Origin: Pseudomonas gingeri
GTDB taxonomy: Bacteria > Pseudomonadota > Gammaproteobacteria > Pseudomonadales > Pseudomonadaceae
Assembly: GCF_013386165.1 (NCBI RefSeq)
Contig: NZ_JACAOS010000001.1
Location: forward strand, 423,476 to 487,475
Direction of reading: 5' to 3'
Length of the DNA stretch: 64,000 bases
Shown here piece after piece: positions 44,145 to 61,768 of the stretch (position 1 is the first letter of the stretch; each line of letters opens with the position of its first letter). A program made the translations under genes and the position numbers. Below the pieces are notes generated by a model, which saw only the letters and a list, made by a program, of their open reading frames with translations, was not told the DNA's origin and searched no databases.

Positions 44145-46532
44145 ATGAAACGTCTGCTGCTAACTGCGGTCCTCACCGTATTGATGATCGCCGAAGTTCA
44201 CGCCGAGTCCTTCACTATCTCCGATATTCGTGTCAATGGCCTCCAGCGGGTATCCGCTGGTAGCGTCTTTGGCGCGTTACCGTTGAATGTCGGGGAGCAA
44301 GCGGATGACCGTCGCCTGGTGGAATCCACTCGTGCGCTGTTCAAAACCGGTTTCTTCCAGGATATCCAACTGGGGCGCGAAGGTAACGTCCTGGTCATCA
44401 CGGTCGTTGAACGACCTTCGGTGGCCAGTATCGATATCGAAGGCAACAAGGCGATCTCGACTGACGACCTGATGAAGGGGCTGAAACAGTCCGGCCTGGC
44501 CGAAGGTGAAATCTTCCAGCGTGCGACCCTTGAGGGCGTGCGTAACGAACTTCAACGTCAGTATGTGGCTCAAGGCCGCTACTCGGCCGAGGTCGAGACC
44601 GAAGTCGTTCCCGAACCGCGTAACCGCGTTGGCTTGAAGATCAAGATCAATGAAGGCACCGTCGCCGCGATCCAGCACATCAACGTGGTGGGTAACTCGG
44701 TATTCAAGGACGAAGACCTGATCGATCTGTTCGAACTCAAGACCACCAACTGGTTGTCGTTCTTCAAGAACGATGACAAGTACGCCCGCGAAAAGCTGTC
44801 CGGTGACCTGGAACGCCTGCGTTCCTACTACCTGGACCGTGGCTATATCAACATGGATATCGCCTCGACCCAGGTGTCGATCACCCCGGACAAGAAAAGC
44901 GTCTATATCACTGTCAACGTCACCGAAGGCCAGAAGTACAAGGTCCGTGACGTGAAGCTCAGTGGTGACCTGAAAGTCCCTGAGGACCAGGTCAAGTCCC
45001 TGCTGCTGGTGGAGAAGGGCCAGGTATTCTCGCGCAAGCTGATGACCACCACCTCGGAACTGATTACCCGCCGCCTGGGTAACGACGGCTACACCTTCGC
45101 CAACGTCAACGGCGTACCCACGCCGCACGATGACGATCACACCGTCGATATCACCTTCGTGGTCGATCCGGGCAAGCGTGCCTACGTCAACCGTATCAAC
45201 TTCCGTGGCAACACCAAGTCCGCGGACGAAGTGCTGCGTCGTGAAATGCGTCAGATGGAAGGCGGTTGGGCTTCTACCTACCTGATCGACCAGTCCAAGA
45301 CCCGTCTTGAGCGTCTGGGCTTCTTCAAGGAAGTGAACGTCGAAACCCCAGCGGTTCCGGGTGTCGATGACCAGGTTGACGTGAACTACGCCGTGGAAGA
45401 ACAGGCCTCGGGTTCGATTACCGCCAGCGTCGGTTTTGCCCAGAGCGCCGGTCTGATCCTGGGCGGTTCGATCACCCAGAACAACTTCCTCGGTACCGGT
45501 AACAAGGTCAGCATCGGCTTGACCCGCAGCCAGTACCAGAGCCGCTATAACTTCGGTTATGTCGACCCCTACTGGACGCCGGACGGTGTCAGCCTCGGCT
45601 ACAACGTGTTCTACCGCACCACCGACTACAGCGAACTGGATGTCAGCGTCGCGAGCTATGCGGTGGACAGCCTGGGTGCCGGTGTCAGCCTCGGCTACCC
45701 GATCGATGAAACGTCGCGCCTGACCTTTGGCCTGACGGCTCAACAGGACAAGATCCAGACCGGCCAGTACACCGTCGACGAAATCTTCAACTTCGTTAAC
45801 ACCCAGGGCGACGAGTTCCTGAACTACAAGGCCTCCCTCGGCTGGTCGGAATCGACCCTGAACAAAGGCGTCCTGGCGACCCGTGGTCATTCCCAGAGCC
45901 TGACCCTGGAAAGTACCATTCCGGGCAGTGACCTGTTGTTCTTCAAGCTCGACTACCGCGGCCAGGTGTTCCAGCCGCTGACCGACAACTACACCATGCG
46001 TTTCCATACCGAACTGGGTTATGGCGACGGCTACGGTTCGACCAACGGTCTGCCGTTCTATGAGAACTACTACGCCGGTGGTTTCAACTCGGTACGTGGC
46101 TTCAAGGACAGCACCCTGGGTCCTCGTGGCACGCCAAGTCGTGGCGTCGATGTGACCGGTAACGTCGGTACGATTGCCGATACCAGCACAAGCGCCTTGC
46201 CGTTCGGTGGTAACGTGCTGATTCAAGGTGGTGCCGAGCTGCTGTTCCCGCTGCCATTCGTGAAAGACCAGCGTTCACTGCGTACCTCGGTATTCTGGGA
46301 CGTGGGTAACGTGTTCGACTCCAAGTGCTCACAGGTCCGTAACACCAATGGCACGCTGTCGCAGACTCAGTGCAACGACATCAGTTTCAGCAATTTGGCC
46401 AGTTCCGTGGGTGTTGGCGTGACCTGGGTGACCGCTCTGGGACCATTGAGCTTTGCCCTGGCGCTGCCGGTCAAAGAACCGAATAACGCTGAAACCCAGG
46501 TTTTCCAATTCTCCCTCGGTCAGACCTTCTAA
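44145..46532 (+). CDS. bamA: Outer membrane protein assembly factor BamA
   Basis: Essential core of the BAM complex; inserts beta-barrel proteins into the outer membrane. The 795-residue precursor has a Sec signal peptide (MKRLLLTAVLTVLMIAEVHA), five POTRA domains (about residues 22-420, opening FTISDIRVNGLQRVSAGSVF), and a 16-strand barrel with the conserved VRGF in NSVRGFKDSTLGPRG. It ends FQFSLGQTF, a C-terminal aromatic beta signal. ATG 44145 follows GAAAGGA; the frame's earlier start at 44118 is upstream of that site. skp follows 45 nt later. Confidence 0.98.
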   Translation: MKRLLLTAVLTVLMIAEVHAESFTISDIRVNGLQRVSAGSVFGALPLNVGEQADDRRLVESTRALFKTGFFQDIQLGREGNVLVITVVERPSVASIDIEGNKAISTDDLMKGLKQSGLAEGEIFQRATLEGVRNELQRQYVAQGRYSAEVETEVVPEPRNRVGLKIKINEGTVAAIQHINVVGNSVFKDEDLIDLFELKTTNWLSFFKNDDKYAREKLSGDLERLRSYYLDRGYINMDIASTQVSITPDKKSVYITVNVTEGQKYKVRDVKLSGDLKVPEDQVKSLLLVEKGQVFSRKLMTTTSELITRRLGNDGYTFANVNGVPTPHDDDHTVDITFVVDPGKRAYVNRINFRGNTKSADEVLRREMRQMEGGWASTYLIDQSKTRLERLGFFKEVNVETPAVPGVDDQVDVNYAVEEQASGSITASVGFAQSAGLILGGSITQNNFLGTGNKVSIGLTRSQYQSRYNFGYVDPYWTPDGVSLGYNVFYRTTDYSELDVSVASYAVDSLGAGVSLGYPIDETSRLTFGLTAQQDKIQTGQYTVDEIFNFVNTQGDEFLNYKASLGWSESTLNKGVLATRGHSQSLTLESTIPGSDLLFFKLDYRGQVFQPLTDNYTMRFHTELGYGDGYGSTNGLPFYENYYAGGFNSVRGFKDSTLGPRGTPSRGVDVTGNVGTIADTSTSALPFGGNVLIQGGAELLFPLPFVKDQRSLRTSVFWDVGNVFDSKCSQVRNTNGTLSQTQCNDISFSNLASSVGVGVTWVTALGPLSFALALPVKEPNNAETQVFQFSLGQTF

Positions 46533-46577
46533 CGGCCTGACCCTAGATAACGACAATGGATTTTGTAGGAGTTTATC

Positions 46578-47081
46578 GTGCGTAAGTTGACTCAACTGGT
46601 TCTGCTGGCCACTGTTCTGGTAGCGACCCCGGCCTTTGCCGAAATGAAAATCGCGGTCCTGAACTATCAGATGGCTTTGCTGGAGTCCGACGCAGCCAAG
46701 AAGTACGCCGTCGATGCAGAGAAGCGCTTCGGTCCACAACTGACCAAGCTGCAAACGCTGGAAAGCAGCGCCAAGGGTATCCAGGATCGTCTGGTGGCCG
46801 GCGGCGACAAGATGCAGCAAGGCGAGCGCGAGCGTCTTGAGCTGGAATTCAAGCAAAAAGCCCGTGATTTCCAGTTCCAGTCCAAGGAACTGAACGAAGC
46901 CAAGGCCAATGCTGACCGTGAAATGCTCAAGCAGCTCAAGCCGAAGCTGGACAGCGCCGTGGAAGAAGTCATCAAGAAAGGTGCCTTTGACCTGGTGTTC
47001 GAGCGCGGCGCCGTGATTGATGTCAAACCTCAGTACGACATCACCCGTCAGGTGATCGAGCGCATGAACCAGCTGAAGTAA
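46578..47081 (+). CDS. skp: Periplasmic chaperone Skp (OmpH family)
   Basis: Trimeric periplasmic holdase that carries unfolded outer-membrane proteins to BamA. The 167-residue precursor has a signal peptide (LTQLVLLATVLVATPAFA), then KIAVLNYQMALLESDAAKK, and a long, charged coiled-coil that forms the tentacles. The start is a GTG at 46578 with a good AGGAG site 7-8 nt before it. Gene order bamA-skp-lpxD is conserved. Confidence 0.95.
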   Translation: MRKLTQLVLLATVLVATPAFAEMKIAVLNYQMALLESDAAKKYAVDAEKRFGPQLTKLQTLESSAKGIQDRLVAGGDKMQQGERERLELEFKQKARDFQFQSKELNEAKANADREMLKQLKPKLDSAVEEVIKKGAFDLVFERGAVIDVKPQYDITRQVIERMNQLK

Positions 47082-47084
47082 TCC

Positions 47085-48140
47085 ATGACAGCGACCATCA
47101 AGCTCGGCCAATTGGCCGAGATCCTCGGGGCCACATTACGTGGCAACGAGGAGAAACAAATCACTGGGCTAGCCACCTTGCAGGAGGCTGGCCCAGCTCA
47201 GTTGAGCTTTCTGGCAAATCCCCAGTACCGCAAATACCTCGCTGACAGCCAGGCCGGCGCCGTTCTGCTCAAGGCCGCCGATGCCGAAGGCTATGCTGGC
47301 GATTCGCTGGTGGTGGCCGATCCTTACCTGGCCTATGCGCGTATTTCGCACCTGTTCGATCCCAAGCCCAAGGCCCCTGCCGGGATTCACCCGAGCGCGG
47401 TGGTGGCGGCCGATGCACAGGTCGATCCGGCCGCCAGTATCGGTGCCTTTGCGGTGATCGAGGGCGGTGCGCGGATTGCTGCCGGTGTGACGGTGGGTGC
47501 CCAGTGCTTTATCGGTGCCCGTTGTGAAATCGGCGAAGGTGGCTGGCTGGCACCCCGTGTGACCCTTTACCACGATGTGCGTATCGGCAAGCGTGTGGTG
47601 ATCCAGTCCGGTGCGGTGCTCGGTGGCGAAGGCTTCGGCTTTGCCAACGAAAAGGGCATCTGGCAGAAGATTGCCCAGATCGGCGGCGTGACCATCGGTG
47701 ATGACGTGGAGATCGGCGTCAATACCGCCATCGACCGTGGCGCCTTGGCAGACACGATCATCGGTAACGGCGTCAAGCTCGACAACCAGATTCAGATCGC
47801 CCACAACGTTCAGGTGGGTGATCACACGGCCATGGCCGCCTGCTGCGGGATTTCCGGCAGCACCAAGATCGGCAAGCACTGCATGCTCGCCGGTGGCGTA
47901 GGCCTGGTGGGGCATATCGAGATTTGCGACAACGTCTTCCTGACCGGGATGACCATGGTGACCCATTCGATTACCGAACCGGGTGCCTATTCTTCCGGAA
48001 CGGCGATGCAGCCGGCCGCCGAGTGGCGCAAGAGCGCGGCGCGTATTCGCCAGCTCGACGACATGGCCCGGCGCCTGCGGCAGCTGGAAAAGCGGGTAGG
48101 CGACGTGACCCCGGACGGTAATGCTTCATCAGATGGCTGA
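47085..48140 (+). CDS. lpxD: UDP-3-O-(3-hydroxyacyl)glucosamine N-acyltransferase
   Basis: Third lipid A step; adds a 3-hydroxyacyl chain to the 2-amino group. The 351-residue product has an N-terminal uridine-binding domain ([20 protein letters not shown]) and a left-handed beta helix of hexapeptide repeats. The catalytic-type His lies in [17 protein letters not shown]-terminal helix ([19 protein letters not shown]) follows. Only 3 nt separate it from skp. Confidence 0.97.
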   Translation: MTATIKLGQLAEILGATLRGNEEKQITGLATLQEAGPAQLSFLANPQYRKYLADSQAGAVLLKAADAEGYAGDSLVVADPYLAYARISHLFDPKPKAPAGIHPSAVVAADAQVDPAASIGAFAVIEGGARIAAGVTVGAQCFIGARCEIGEGGWLAPRVTLYHDVRIGKRVVIQSGAVLGGEGFGFANEKGIWQKIAQIGGVTIGDDVEIGVNTAIDRGALADTIIGNGVKLDNQIQIAHNVQVGDHTAMAACCGISGSTKIGKHCMLAGGVGLVGHIEICDNVFLTGMTMVTHSITEPGAYSSGTAMQPAAEWRKSAARIRQLDDMARRLRQLEKRVGDVTPDGNASSDG

Positions 48141-48253
48141 TACCATTTTCCATATCAAGTAGCCGCCTGGGTTTTTACGAAAGGTGCTCCCTGATTTGCT
48201 AGAGGAGCCGCGCGTGGCGCGCTCCCACTCTTTACTACAGGCTTCCCCACGAA

Positions 48254-48694
48254 ATGATGGACATCAAAGAGATTCGCGAATACCTGCCTCACCGTTACCC
48301 GTTCCTGCTGGTGGACCGGGTGGTGGAACTGGATGTCGAGGGCCAGCGCATTCGTGCCTACAAGAATGTCAGCATCAACGAGCCTTTCTTCAATGGCCAT
48401 TTCCCGGCGCATCCGATCATGCCGGGCGTGCTGATCATCGAAGCCATGGCCCAGGCCGCCGGCATTCTTGGTTTCAAGATGCTCGACGTGAAGCCTTCCG
48501 ATGGCACCCTGTATTACTTCGTCGGTTCCGACAAACTGCGTTTCCGCCAGCCGGTGCTGCCGGGTGACCAGTTGATCCTCGAAGCCAAGTTCATCAGTTG
48601 CAAGCGCAAGATCTGGAAATTCGAGTGCCAGGCTTCGGTGGATGGCAAGCCGGTCTGCTCGGCCGAGATCATCTGTGCGGAACAGAAAGTATGA
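48254..48694 (+). CDS. fabZ: 3-hydroxyacyl-[ACP] dehydratase FabZ
   Basis: Hot-dog-fold dehydratase of fatty acid elongation. It competes with LpxA/LpxD for 3-hydroxyacyl-ACP. The 146-residue product has [14 protein letters not shown], then the catalytic His in [13 protein letters not shown] and Glu in [11 protein letters not shown]. Starts at 48254 or the next codon (48257) are equally possible. The 113-nt gap from lpxD holds a short GC-rich hairpin, GGAGC..GCTCC at about 48204-48226. The stop overlaps the lpxA start (ATGA). Confidence 0.96.
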   Translation: MMDIKEIREYLPHRYPFLLVDRVVELDVEGQRIRAYKNVSINEPFFNGHFPAHPIMPGVLIIEAMAQAAGILGFKMLDVKPSDGTLYYFVGSDKLRFRQPVLPGDQLILEAKFISCKRKIWKFECQASVDGKPVCSAEIICAEQKV

Positions 48695-49467
48695 GTTTGA
48701 TTGACCCTCGCGCAATCATCGATCCGACGGCCGTACTGGCCGAGGGCGTAGAGGTCGGCCCTTGGTCGATCGTCGGCGCAGGTGTGGAAATCGGCGAGGG
48801 GACAGTGATCGGGCCGCATGTGATTCTCAAGGGCCCGACCCGGATCGGCAAACACAACCGTATCTACCAGTTTTCCTCGGTAGGCGAAGACACGCCCGAT
48901 CTCAAGTACAAAGGCGAAGAGACGCGCCTGGTCATCGGTGACCACAACGTTATCCGTGAAGGGGTGACCATCCACCGCGGCACGGTACAGGATCGTTCGG
49001 AAACCACCCTGGGCGACCACAACCTGATCATGGCCTATGCGCATATCGGTCATGACAGCGTGATCGGCAACCACTGCATCCTGGTCAACAACACCGCGTT
49101 GGCCGGGCATGTGCACATGGGCGATTGGGCGATCCTCTCGGGTTTCACCCTGGTCCATCAGTTCTGCCATATCGGTGCCCACAGCTTTTCCGGCATGGGT
49201 ACCGCCATCGGCAAGGATGTTCCCGCCTACGTCACGGTATTCGGCAACCCTGCCGAAGCCCGCAGCATGAACTTCGAAGGCATGCGCCGACGTGGTTTCA
49301 GCGAGGAAGTGATCCACGCCCTGCGTCGGGCCTACAAGGTGGTGTACCGCCAGGGCCTGACCGTGGAACAAGCCATTGCCGAGCTGGCCGAACCCGCTGC
49401 GCAGCACCCCGAAGTGGCGGTGTTCCTCCAGTCGATCCAGTCCTCGACCCGCGGCATCACCCGCTGA
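48691..49467 (+). CDS. lpxA: UDP-N-acetylglucosamine acyltransferase
   Basis: First lipid A step; transfers a 3-hydroxyacyl chain from ACP to UDP-GlcNAc. The 258-residue product opens [20 protein letters not shown] and runs as hexapeptide-repeat beta helix ([20 protein letters not shown]). It has the active-site His segment [15 protein letters not shown] and a helical C-terminus. It is translationally coupled to fabZ by an ATGA overlap. lpxB follows 2 nt later. Confidence 0.97.
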   Translation: MSLIDPRAIIDPTAVLAEGVEVGPWSIVGAGVEIGEGTVIGPHVILKGPTRIGKHNRIYQFSSVGEDTPDLKYKGEETRLVIGDHNVIREGVTIHRGTVQDRSETTLGDHNLIMAYAHIGHDSVIGNHCILVNNTALAGHVHMGDWAILSGFTLVHQFCHIGAHSFSGMGTAIGKDVPAYVTVFGNPAEARSMNFEGMRRRGFSEEVIHALRRAYKVVYRQGLTVEQAIAELAEPAAQHPEVAVFLQSIQSSTRGITR

Positions 49468-49469
49468 TC

Positions 49470-50600
49470 ATGGCGACTTTGCGCATTGCATTGGTCGCCG
49501 GGGAAGCCTCCGGTGACATTCTTGGCTCTGGTCTGATGCGGGCGCTCAAGGCCCAGCATCCCGAAGTCGAATTTATCGGGGTCGGTGGACCGCTGATGCA
49601 GGCCGAAGGCCTGGTCTCCTATTTCCCCATGGAGCGGTTGTCGGTGATGGGCCTGGTGGAAGTGCTCGGCCGTTTGCCCGAGTTGCTCAAGCGCCGCAAG
49701 CTGCTGATCCAGACGCTGATTGCCGAACGGCCCGATGTGTTCATCGGCATCGATGCGCCGGATTTCACCCTGAATATCGAACTCAAACTGCGCCGTGCCG
49801 GGATCAAGACCGTGCATTACGTCAGCCCGTCGGTCTGGGCCTGGCGGCAGAAGCGGGTGCTGAAGATCCGCGAAGGCTGCGACCTGATGCTGACGCTGTT
49901 CCCGTTCGAGGCGCGTTTCTACGAAGAGAAGGGCGTGCCGGTACGGTTTGTCGGGCACTCCCTGGCCGACGCTATTCCCTTGCAGGCCGACCGTGCGCAA
50001 GCGCGGGCCGAGCTCGGTTTGCCGGACGGTCCGTTGGTGGCGCTGATGCCAGGCAGTCGCGGCGGTGAAGTCGGGCGCCTCGGCGGCTTGTTCCTCGATA
50101 CCGCGCAACGGCTGCTGGAAATGCACCCCGGCATTGGTTTTGTGATGCCTTGCGCCAGCCCGCAGCGACGTAGCCAGATCGAGGCATTGCTGGTCGGCCG
50201 CGATCTGCCGCTGACCCTGCTCGACGGCCAGTCCCACAGGGCCCTGGCGGCCTGCGACGCGGTGTTGATCGCCTCCGGTACGGCGACCCTGGAGGCCCTG
50301 CTGTACAAGCGGCCGATGGTCGTCGCCTATCGTCTGGCGCCACTGACGTTCTGGATTCTCAAGCGGCTGGTAAAAAGCCCCTATATCTCCCTGCCCAACC
50401 TCCTGGCCCAGCGCCTGCTGGTGCCCGAGTTGCTGCAGGACGACGCGACCCCTGAAACCCTGGCCCAGACTTTGTCGCCGCTGCTCGAGGGCGGCGAAGA
50501 GCAGACCCGGGGCTTCGATGAAATCCACCGCACCTTGCGCCTGGATGCTTCGAACCAGGCCGCCGATGCCGTGTTGAAGTTGATCGGCAAAACCCTATGA
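49470..50600 (+). CDS. lpxB: Lipid-A-disaccharide synthase
   Basis: GT19 inverting glycosyltransferase that joins two acylated glucosamines. The 376-residue product begins [19 protein letters not shown], has [35 protein letters not shown] and the donor-site stretch [20 protein letters not shown]. The start at 49470 is used; the frame stays open far back through lpxA, which is shadow. The stop overlaps the rnhB start (ATGA). Confidence 0.97.
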   Translation: MATLRIALVAGEASGDILGSGLMRALKAQHPEVEFIGVGGPLMQAEGLVSYFPMERLSVMGLVEVLGRLPELLKRRKLLIQTLIAERPDVFIGIDAPDFTLNIELKLRRAGIKTVHYVSPSVWAWRQKRVLKIREGCDLMLTLFPFEARFYEEKGVPVRFVGHSLADAIPLQADRAQARAELGLPDGPLVALMPGSRGGEVGRLGGLFLDTAQRLLEMHPGIGFVMPCASPQRRSQIEALLVGRDLPLTLLDGQSHRALAACDAVLIASGTATLEALLYKRPMVVAYRLAPLTFWILKRLVKSPYISLPNLLAQRLLVPELLQDDATPETLAQTLSPLLEGGEEQTRGFDEIHRTLRLDASNQAADAVLKLIGKTL

Positions 50601-51238
50601 GTAACGTGAAAATGCAAATGGGCTTGGACTTCACCCTGGTGGCCGATGCCGAAGACCTGGTTGCCGGTGTCGACGAAGTTGGTCGTGGCCCGCTCTGCGG
50701 CGCGGTGGTGACTGCGGCGGTGATCCTCGATCCGAAGCGCCCGATCCTCGGTCTGAACGACTCGAAGAAGCTCACCGAGGCCCGCCGCGAAAAGCTCTAC
50801 GACGAAATCCGCGAAAAGGCCCTGAGCTGGTGTATCGCCCGGGCCGAGGTGGAGGAAATCGACGAACTGAACATCCTCCATGCCACCATGCTGGCGATGC
50901 AGCGTGCGGTCGAAGGCCTGCATATCCAGCCGAAGCTGGCGATGATCGATGGCAACCGCTGCCCGAAACTGCCGATGGCGGCCGAAGCGGTGGTCAAGGG
51001 CGACAGCAAGGTGCCGGCTATCGCGGCGGCGTCGATCCTGGCCAAGGTCAGCCGTGACCGTGAAATGGCCGCTTTCGAATTGACCTACCCGGGCTACGGC
51101 ATCGGCGGGCATAAAGGCTATCCGACCCCCGTGCACCTGGAGGCCTTGAGCCGCCTGGGGCCGACGCCGATTCACCGTCGCTCGTTCGCGCCGGTACGCC
51201 TGGCTTATGAGACCCATGGGCGGCTGAGCGAACTTTAA
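50597..51238 (+). CDS. rnhB: Ribonuclease HII
   Basis: Cuts RNA in RNA:DNA hybrids and excises single misincorporated ribonucleotides. The 213-residue product has the metal-site Asp-Glu in [20 protein letters not shown], then [13 protein letters not shown] and [16 protein letters not shown]. The overlapping start at 50597 is taken; in-frame ATG codons at residues 6 and 8 are alternatives. It ends the lpx-coupled run and is followed by a long hairpin. Confidence 0.96.
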   Translation: MSNVKMQMGLDFTLVADAEDLVAGVDEVGRGPLCGAVVTAAVILDPKRPILGLNDSKKLTEARREKLYDEIREKALSWCIARAEVEEIDELNILHATMLAMQRAVEGLHIQPKLAMIDGNRCPKLPMAAEAVVKGDSKVPAIAAASILAKVSRDREMAAFELTYPGYGIGGHKGYPTPVHLEALSRLGPTPIHRRSFAPVRLAYETHGRLSEL

Positions 51239-51256
51239 CGCTGCTGATGTTTTAGC

Positions 51257-51329
51257 CAAGGCCCGGTACAATCCGGCGTCTTAAAGCGCAGTAGCTTTAA
51301 GCGCCGGATTTCCGGGCCTTGTTGTTTTT
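51257..51329. terminator. Long interrupted hairpin between rnhB and dnaE
   Basis: Three nested sets of perfect arms: CAAGGCCCGG (51257-51266) with CCGGGCCTTG (51312-51321), ATCCGGCG (51271-51278) with CGCCGGAT (51302-51309), and TTAAAGC (51281-51287) with GCTTTAA (51294-51300). A 6-nt tip and a T-rich tail (51322-51329) complete it. It can end rnhB transcription. A TACAAT (51267-51272) inside it could be the dnaE -10 element. Confidence 0.75.
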
Positions 51330-51350
51330 ACAGATTAAGACAGGATCACT

Positions 51351-54872
<3,522 letters not shown>

Positions 54873-54878
54873 GACGGT

Positions 54879-54895
54879 GACGCACGTGTTGCGTC
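54879..54895. other. Small hairpin after dnaE
   Basis: GACGCA (54879-54884) pairs with TGCGTC (54890-54895), loop CGTGT. There is no T tract immediately after it (TATTTTT comes about 16 nt later). A second inverted pair, GCGCGCC / GGGCGCG, lies at about 54930-54957. Either could weakly terminate dnaE or lie in the accA leader. Confidence 0.4.
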
Positions 54896-55021
54896 CCGAC
54901 CTTGACCCTATTTTTAATCTCGACCTGAGCGCGCCATATCCCGTAAGGTAGGGCGCGATACAGATCAATCGGCCGGCCAGGCTGTGTAAAAACTACTGTG
55001 CTCGACCCAAGACGGATGCTT

Positions 55022-55969
55022 ATGAACCCGAATTTTCTTGATTTCGAACAGCCGATCGCTGACCTGCAAGCCAAGATCGAAGAGCTGCGCTTGGTCGGTA
55101 ACGACAATTCGCTGAACATCGGCGACGAGATTTCCCGCCTGCAGGACAAGAGCAACACGCTGACCGAAGATATCTTCGGCAAGCTGACCAGCTGGCAGAT
55201 CGCGCGACTGGCGCGTCACCCGCGTCGTCCGTATACCCTGGACTACATCGACCACATCTTCACCGAGTTCGACGAACTGCACGGCGATCGGCATTTCTCC
55301 GACGACGCGGCGATTGTCGGCGGTATTGCCCGCCTGGACGATCAGCCGGTGATGGTTATCGGTCACCAGAAAGGTCGTGAAGTGCGCGAGAAAGTCCGTC
55401 GCAACTTCGGCATGCCGCGTCCGGAAGGCTACCGCAAGGCGTGCCGCCTGATGGAAATGGCCGAACGCTTCAAGATGCCGATCCTGACCTTCATCGATAC
55501 GCCGGGCGCCTATCCGGGCATCGACGCCGAAGAGCGCAACCAGAGCGAAGCGATTGCCTGGAACCTGCGGGTGATGGCACGGCTGAAAACGCCGATCATC
55601 GCCACCGTGATCGGTGAGGGCGGTTCCGGCGGTGCCTTGGCCATTGGCGTGTGCGATCAGCTGAACATGCTGCAGTACTCGACCTATGCGGTGATTTCCC
55701 CGGAAGGTTGCGCCTCGATCCTCTGGAAAACCGCCGAGAAAGCCCCGGATGCGGCTGAAGCTATGGGCATCACCGCCGAGCGCCTCAAGGGCCTGGGGAT
55801 TGTCGACAAGGTGATCTCCGAGCCCCTGGGCGGTGCCCATCGTGATCCGGCTACCGCAGCGGCATCGATTCGTGCCGAACTCAGCGCGCAGCTGGCTATG
55901 CTGAAGAAGTTCGACAACGATGCGCTGCTGGCACGTCGTTACGAGCGTCTGATGAGCTACGGTCTCTGA
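55022..55969 (+). CDS. accA: Acetyl-CoA carboxylase carboxyltransferase subunit alpha
   Basis: With AccD, transfers the carboxyl from biotin to acetyl-CoA, making malonyl-CoA for fatty acids. The 315-residue product has [54 protein letters not shown] and the oxyanion-forming [20 protein letters not shown] and [15 protein letters not shown] 55022 gives MNPNFLDF; a GTG at 54998 in frame is rejected because the extra residues are unlike the family. It lies next to tilS. Confidence 0.97.
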   Translation: MNPNFLDFEQPIADLQAKIEELRLVGNDNSLNIGDEISRLQDKSNTLTEDIFGKLTSWQIARLARHPRRPYTLDYIDHIFTEFDELHGDRHFSDDAAIVGGIARLDDQPVMVIGHQKGREVREKVRRNFGMPRPEGYRKACRLMEMAERFKMPILTFIDTPGAYPGIDAEERNQSEAIAWNLRVMARLKTPIIATVIGEGGSGGALAIGVCDQLNMLQYSTYAVISPEGCASILWKTAEKAPDAAEAMGITAERLKGLGIVDKVISEPLGGAHRDPATAAASIRAELSAQLAMLKKFDNDALLARRYERLMSYGL

Positions 55970-56011
55970 TAACGCGCGTTATCGTTCGTGAGCCAGCGCG
56001 GGGGACAACCC

Positions 56012-57340
56012 ATGCGCCAGCCTGATATCGATCTGCCTTCCCGGCTGCTCGAAGCCCTTTCGCCCTGGCGCAATGCCCAGACCTGGCGGATCGGCTTCTC
56101 CGGCGGCCTGGACTCCACGGTGCTGCTGCACCTGCTCGCCACCCTGGCGAAAACCCGGCCCCTGCCCAGGATTGCCGCCTTGCATGTCCATCACGGATTG
56201 CAGGCGGTTGCCGACGGCTGGCCGGCGCATTGCCAGGCGGTCTGCGATGAGCTGGGGGTGCCGTTGCAGGTGATCCGGGTCAGCGTGCAGTTGGGCGCCA
56301 GCCTTGAGCGTGCCGCCCGCGATGCGCGTTACCTGGCGTTTGCCGGGGTCACCCAGTTGCACGATGTGCTGCTGACTGCCCAGCATCGCGAAGACCAGGC
56401 CGAAACCCTGCTCTTTCGCCTGCTGCGGGGTGCCGGGGTGCGCGGGCTGGCGGCCATGCCGACACAGCGTGAAGTCGGCGGCGGTTATCTGGTGCGTCCG
56501 CTGCTGGATGTTTCCCGCGCCGAACTCGAGCGGTATGCCCGTGAGCACGACCTGCGCTGGATCGAAGACCCGTCCAACAGCGATCAGCAGTTCTCGCGCA
56601 ACTTCCTCCGTCATCGGGCCTTTCCCGGGCTGACCGAGCGTTGGCCGCAAGCGGTGAACAGCATGGTCCGCAGCGCCGCACACCTGCGCGAGGCCCAGGA
56701 ACTGCTCGATGAGCTGGCCGAAGTCGACCTCGATGACGCCCTGGCGCATTCCCGGCATGTCTGGCTGGGAATGCCGTCGCTGGCCCTCGATGCCTTGATC
56801 GACCTGTCCCCGGCCCGACAACGCAACGCCCTGCGGCATTGGCTGGCTCCGCTGACCCGGTTGCCGGACAGCGACCATTGGGCCGGTTGGGACGATCTGC
56901 GCGACGCCGCCCATGATGCCCGGCCGAAATGGCGCCTGGCCGAGGGCGAGTTGCACCGGGCCGACGAGCATCTGTGGTGGTTGAGCGGGTCCTGGTTGCG
57001 CCAGCCGCTGGCGGATATCCCCTGGAATTGCCCGAGCCGTCCGCTGGAGTTGCCGGACAACGGTGAACTGCTGGTGGTCGGCGAGGCGCCACCCGGTCCG
57101 TTGCAGGTGCGCTATCGCCAGGGCGGTGAGGTTTTGCACCTGCCGGACCGTGGACACCGCGATCTGAAGCGTCTGCTTAACGAAAGTGGCGTACCCTGGT
57201 TTATCCGCGGCCGATTGCCGCTGCTCTATCGCGGCGACGAATTGCTCGCCGTGGCGAACCTGCCGGGCCTCGACGGCGGGGCGCTGGGCGACTGGCATTT
57301 ACATTGGCAGCCACCTTCGAGCGATCAAGGTTTGAGCTGA
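56012..57340 (+). CDS. tilS: tRNA(Ile)-lysidine synthase
   Basis: Converts C34 of the CAU-anticodon tRNA-Ile to lysidine, so that it reads AUA. The 442-residue product has the PP-loop motif FSGGLDSTVLLHLL, LHVHHGLQAVADGW, TAQHREDQAETLLFRLLRG, then the TilS-specific substrate-binding and C-terminal domains (PDRGHRDLKRLLNESGVPWF). The ATG at 56012 follows a GGGGGA site. An earlier in-frame start at 55988 is upstream of it. Confidence 0.96.
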   Translation: MRQPDIDLPSRLLEALSPWRNAQTWRIGFSGGLDSTVLLHLLATLAKTRPLPRIAALHVHHGLQAVADGWPAHCQAVCDELGVPLQVIRVSVQLGASLERAARDARYLAFAGVTQLHDVLLTAQHREDQAETLLFRLLRGAGVRGLAAMPTQREVGGGYLVRPLLDVSRAELERYAREHDLRWIEDPSNSDQQFSRNFLRHRAFPGLTERWPQAVNSMVRSAAHLREAQELLDELAEVDLDDALAHSRHVWLGMPSLALDALIDLSPARQRNALRHWLAPLTRLPDSDHWAGWDDLRDAAHDARPKWRLAEGELHRADEHLWWLSGSWLRQPLADIPWNCPSRPLELPDNGELLVVGEAPPGPLQVRYRQGGEVLHLPDRGHRDLKRLLNESGVPWFIRGRLPLLYRGDELLAVANLPGLDGGALGDWHLHWQPPSSDQGLS

Positions 57341-57528
57341 AAGGTGCTTTCCGGTAGACTACGCTCCCTTCTTGATACAACTTCTGTGGATTGCCAGCAA
57401 TTGCAGGAGTTGCCGATTACCAGGCTGTCTTTGCCGGGCGATTCCAAAAAATGTGTAGCGCGCACCGTACCGCGGGTTTACCCCTGCGGACCGTCTCAAC
57501 GCAGCAGTTTTTCGAAAGGTGCACTGTG

Positions 57529-60110
<2,582 letters not shown>

Positions 60111-60176
60111 TCATCGTTTCTTCGGTAAACTGCCACACAAATTTCGCTCTGGCCTGAAGGCCGAATGGCTCTTGGT

Positions 60177-61598
<1,422 letters not shown>

Positions 61599-61607
61599 GC
61601 AGTAGAT

Positions 61608-61660
61608 GGTAAAAAGACACCAGATTGTGTCGGAAAAGTCGCTATAGCGGGTTTTTTACC
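61608..61660 (+). terminator. Compound terminator after eno
   Basis: Outer arms GGTAAAAA (61608-61615) and TTTTTTACC (61652-61660) enclose two small hairpins, GACAC..GTGTC (61616-61631) and the palindrome CGCTATAGCG (61640-61649). The right outer arm supplies a T6 run. It lies 9 nt after the eno stop. Confidence 0.7.
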
Positions 61661-61679
61661 ACTAATCTGATGCTTTGAG

Positions 61680-61711
61680 AGCACAAGCCTGGATCTTCCA
61701 GGCTTCGTGCT
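61680..61711. other. Second hairpin between eno and ftsB
   Basis: AGCACAAGCCTGGA (61680-61693) pairs with TCCAGGCTTCGTGCT (61697-61711) with one bulge; loop TCT. There is no T tract after it. It lies 57 nt upstream of ftsB and may shape the ftsB leader or be a processing site. Confidence 0.5.
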
Positions 61712-61768
61712 ATCAGTCGGTTCGAAAATAGTTGGCATGGCTGTCTTTTACTGGATAACTGAAATTCG

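Noticed and set aside
44277..46226. A 649-codon minus-strand frame opposite bamA
   Set aside because: Bounded within bamA, Val/Asp/Gln-rich shadow, no ribosome binding site or domain.
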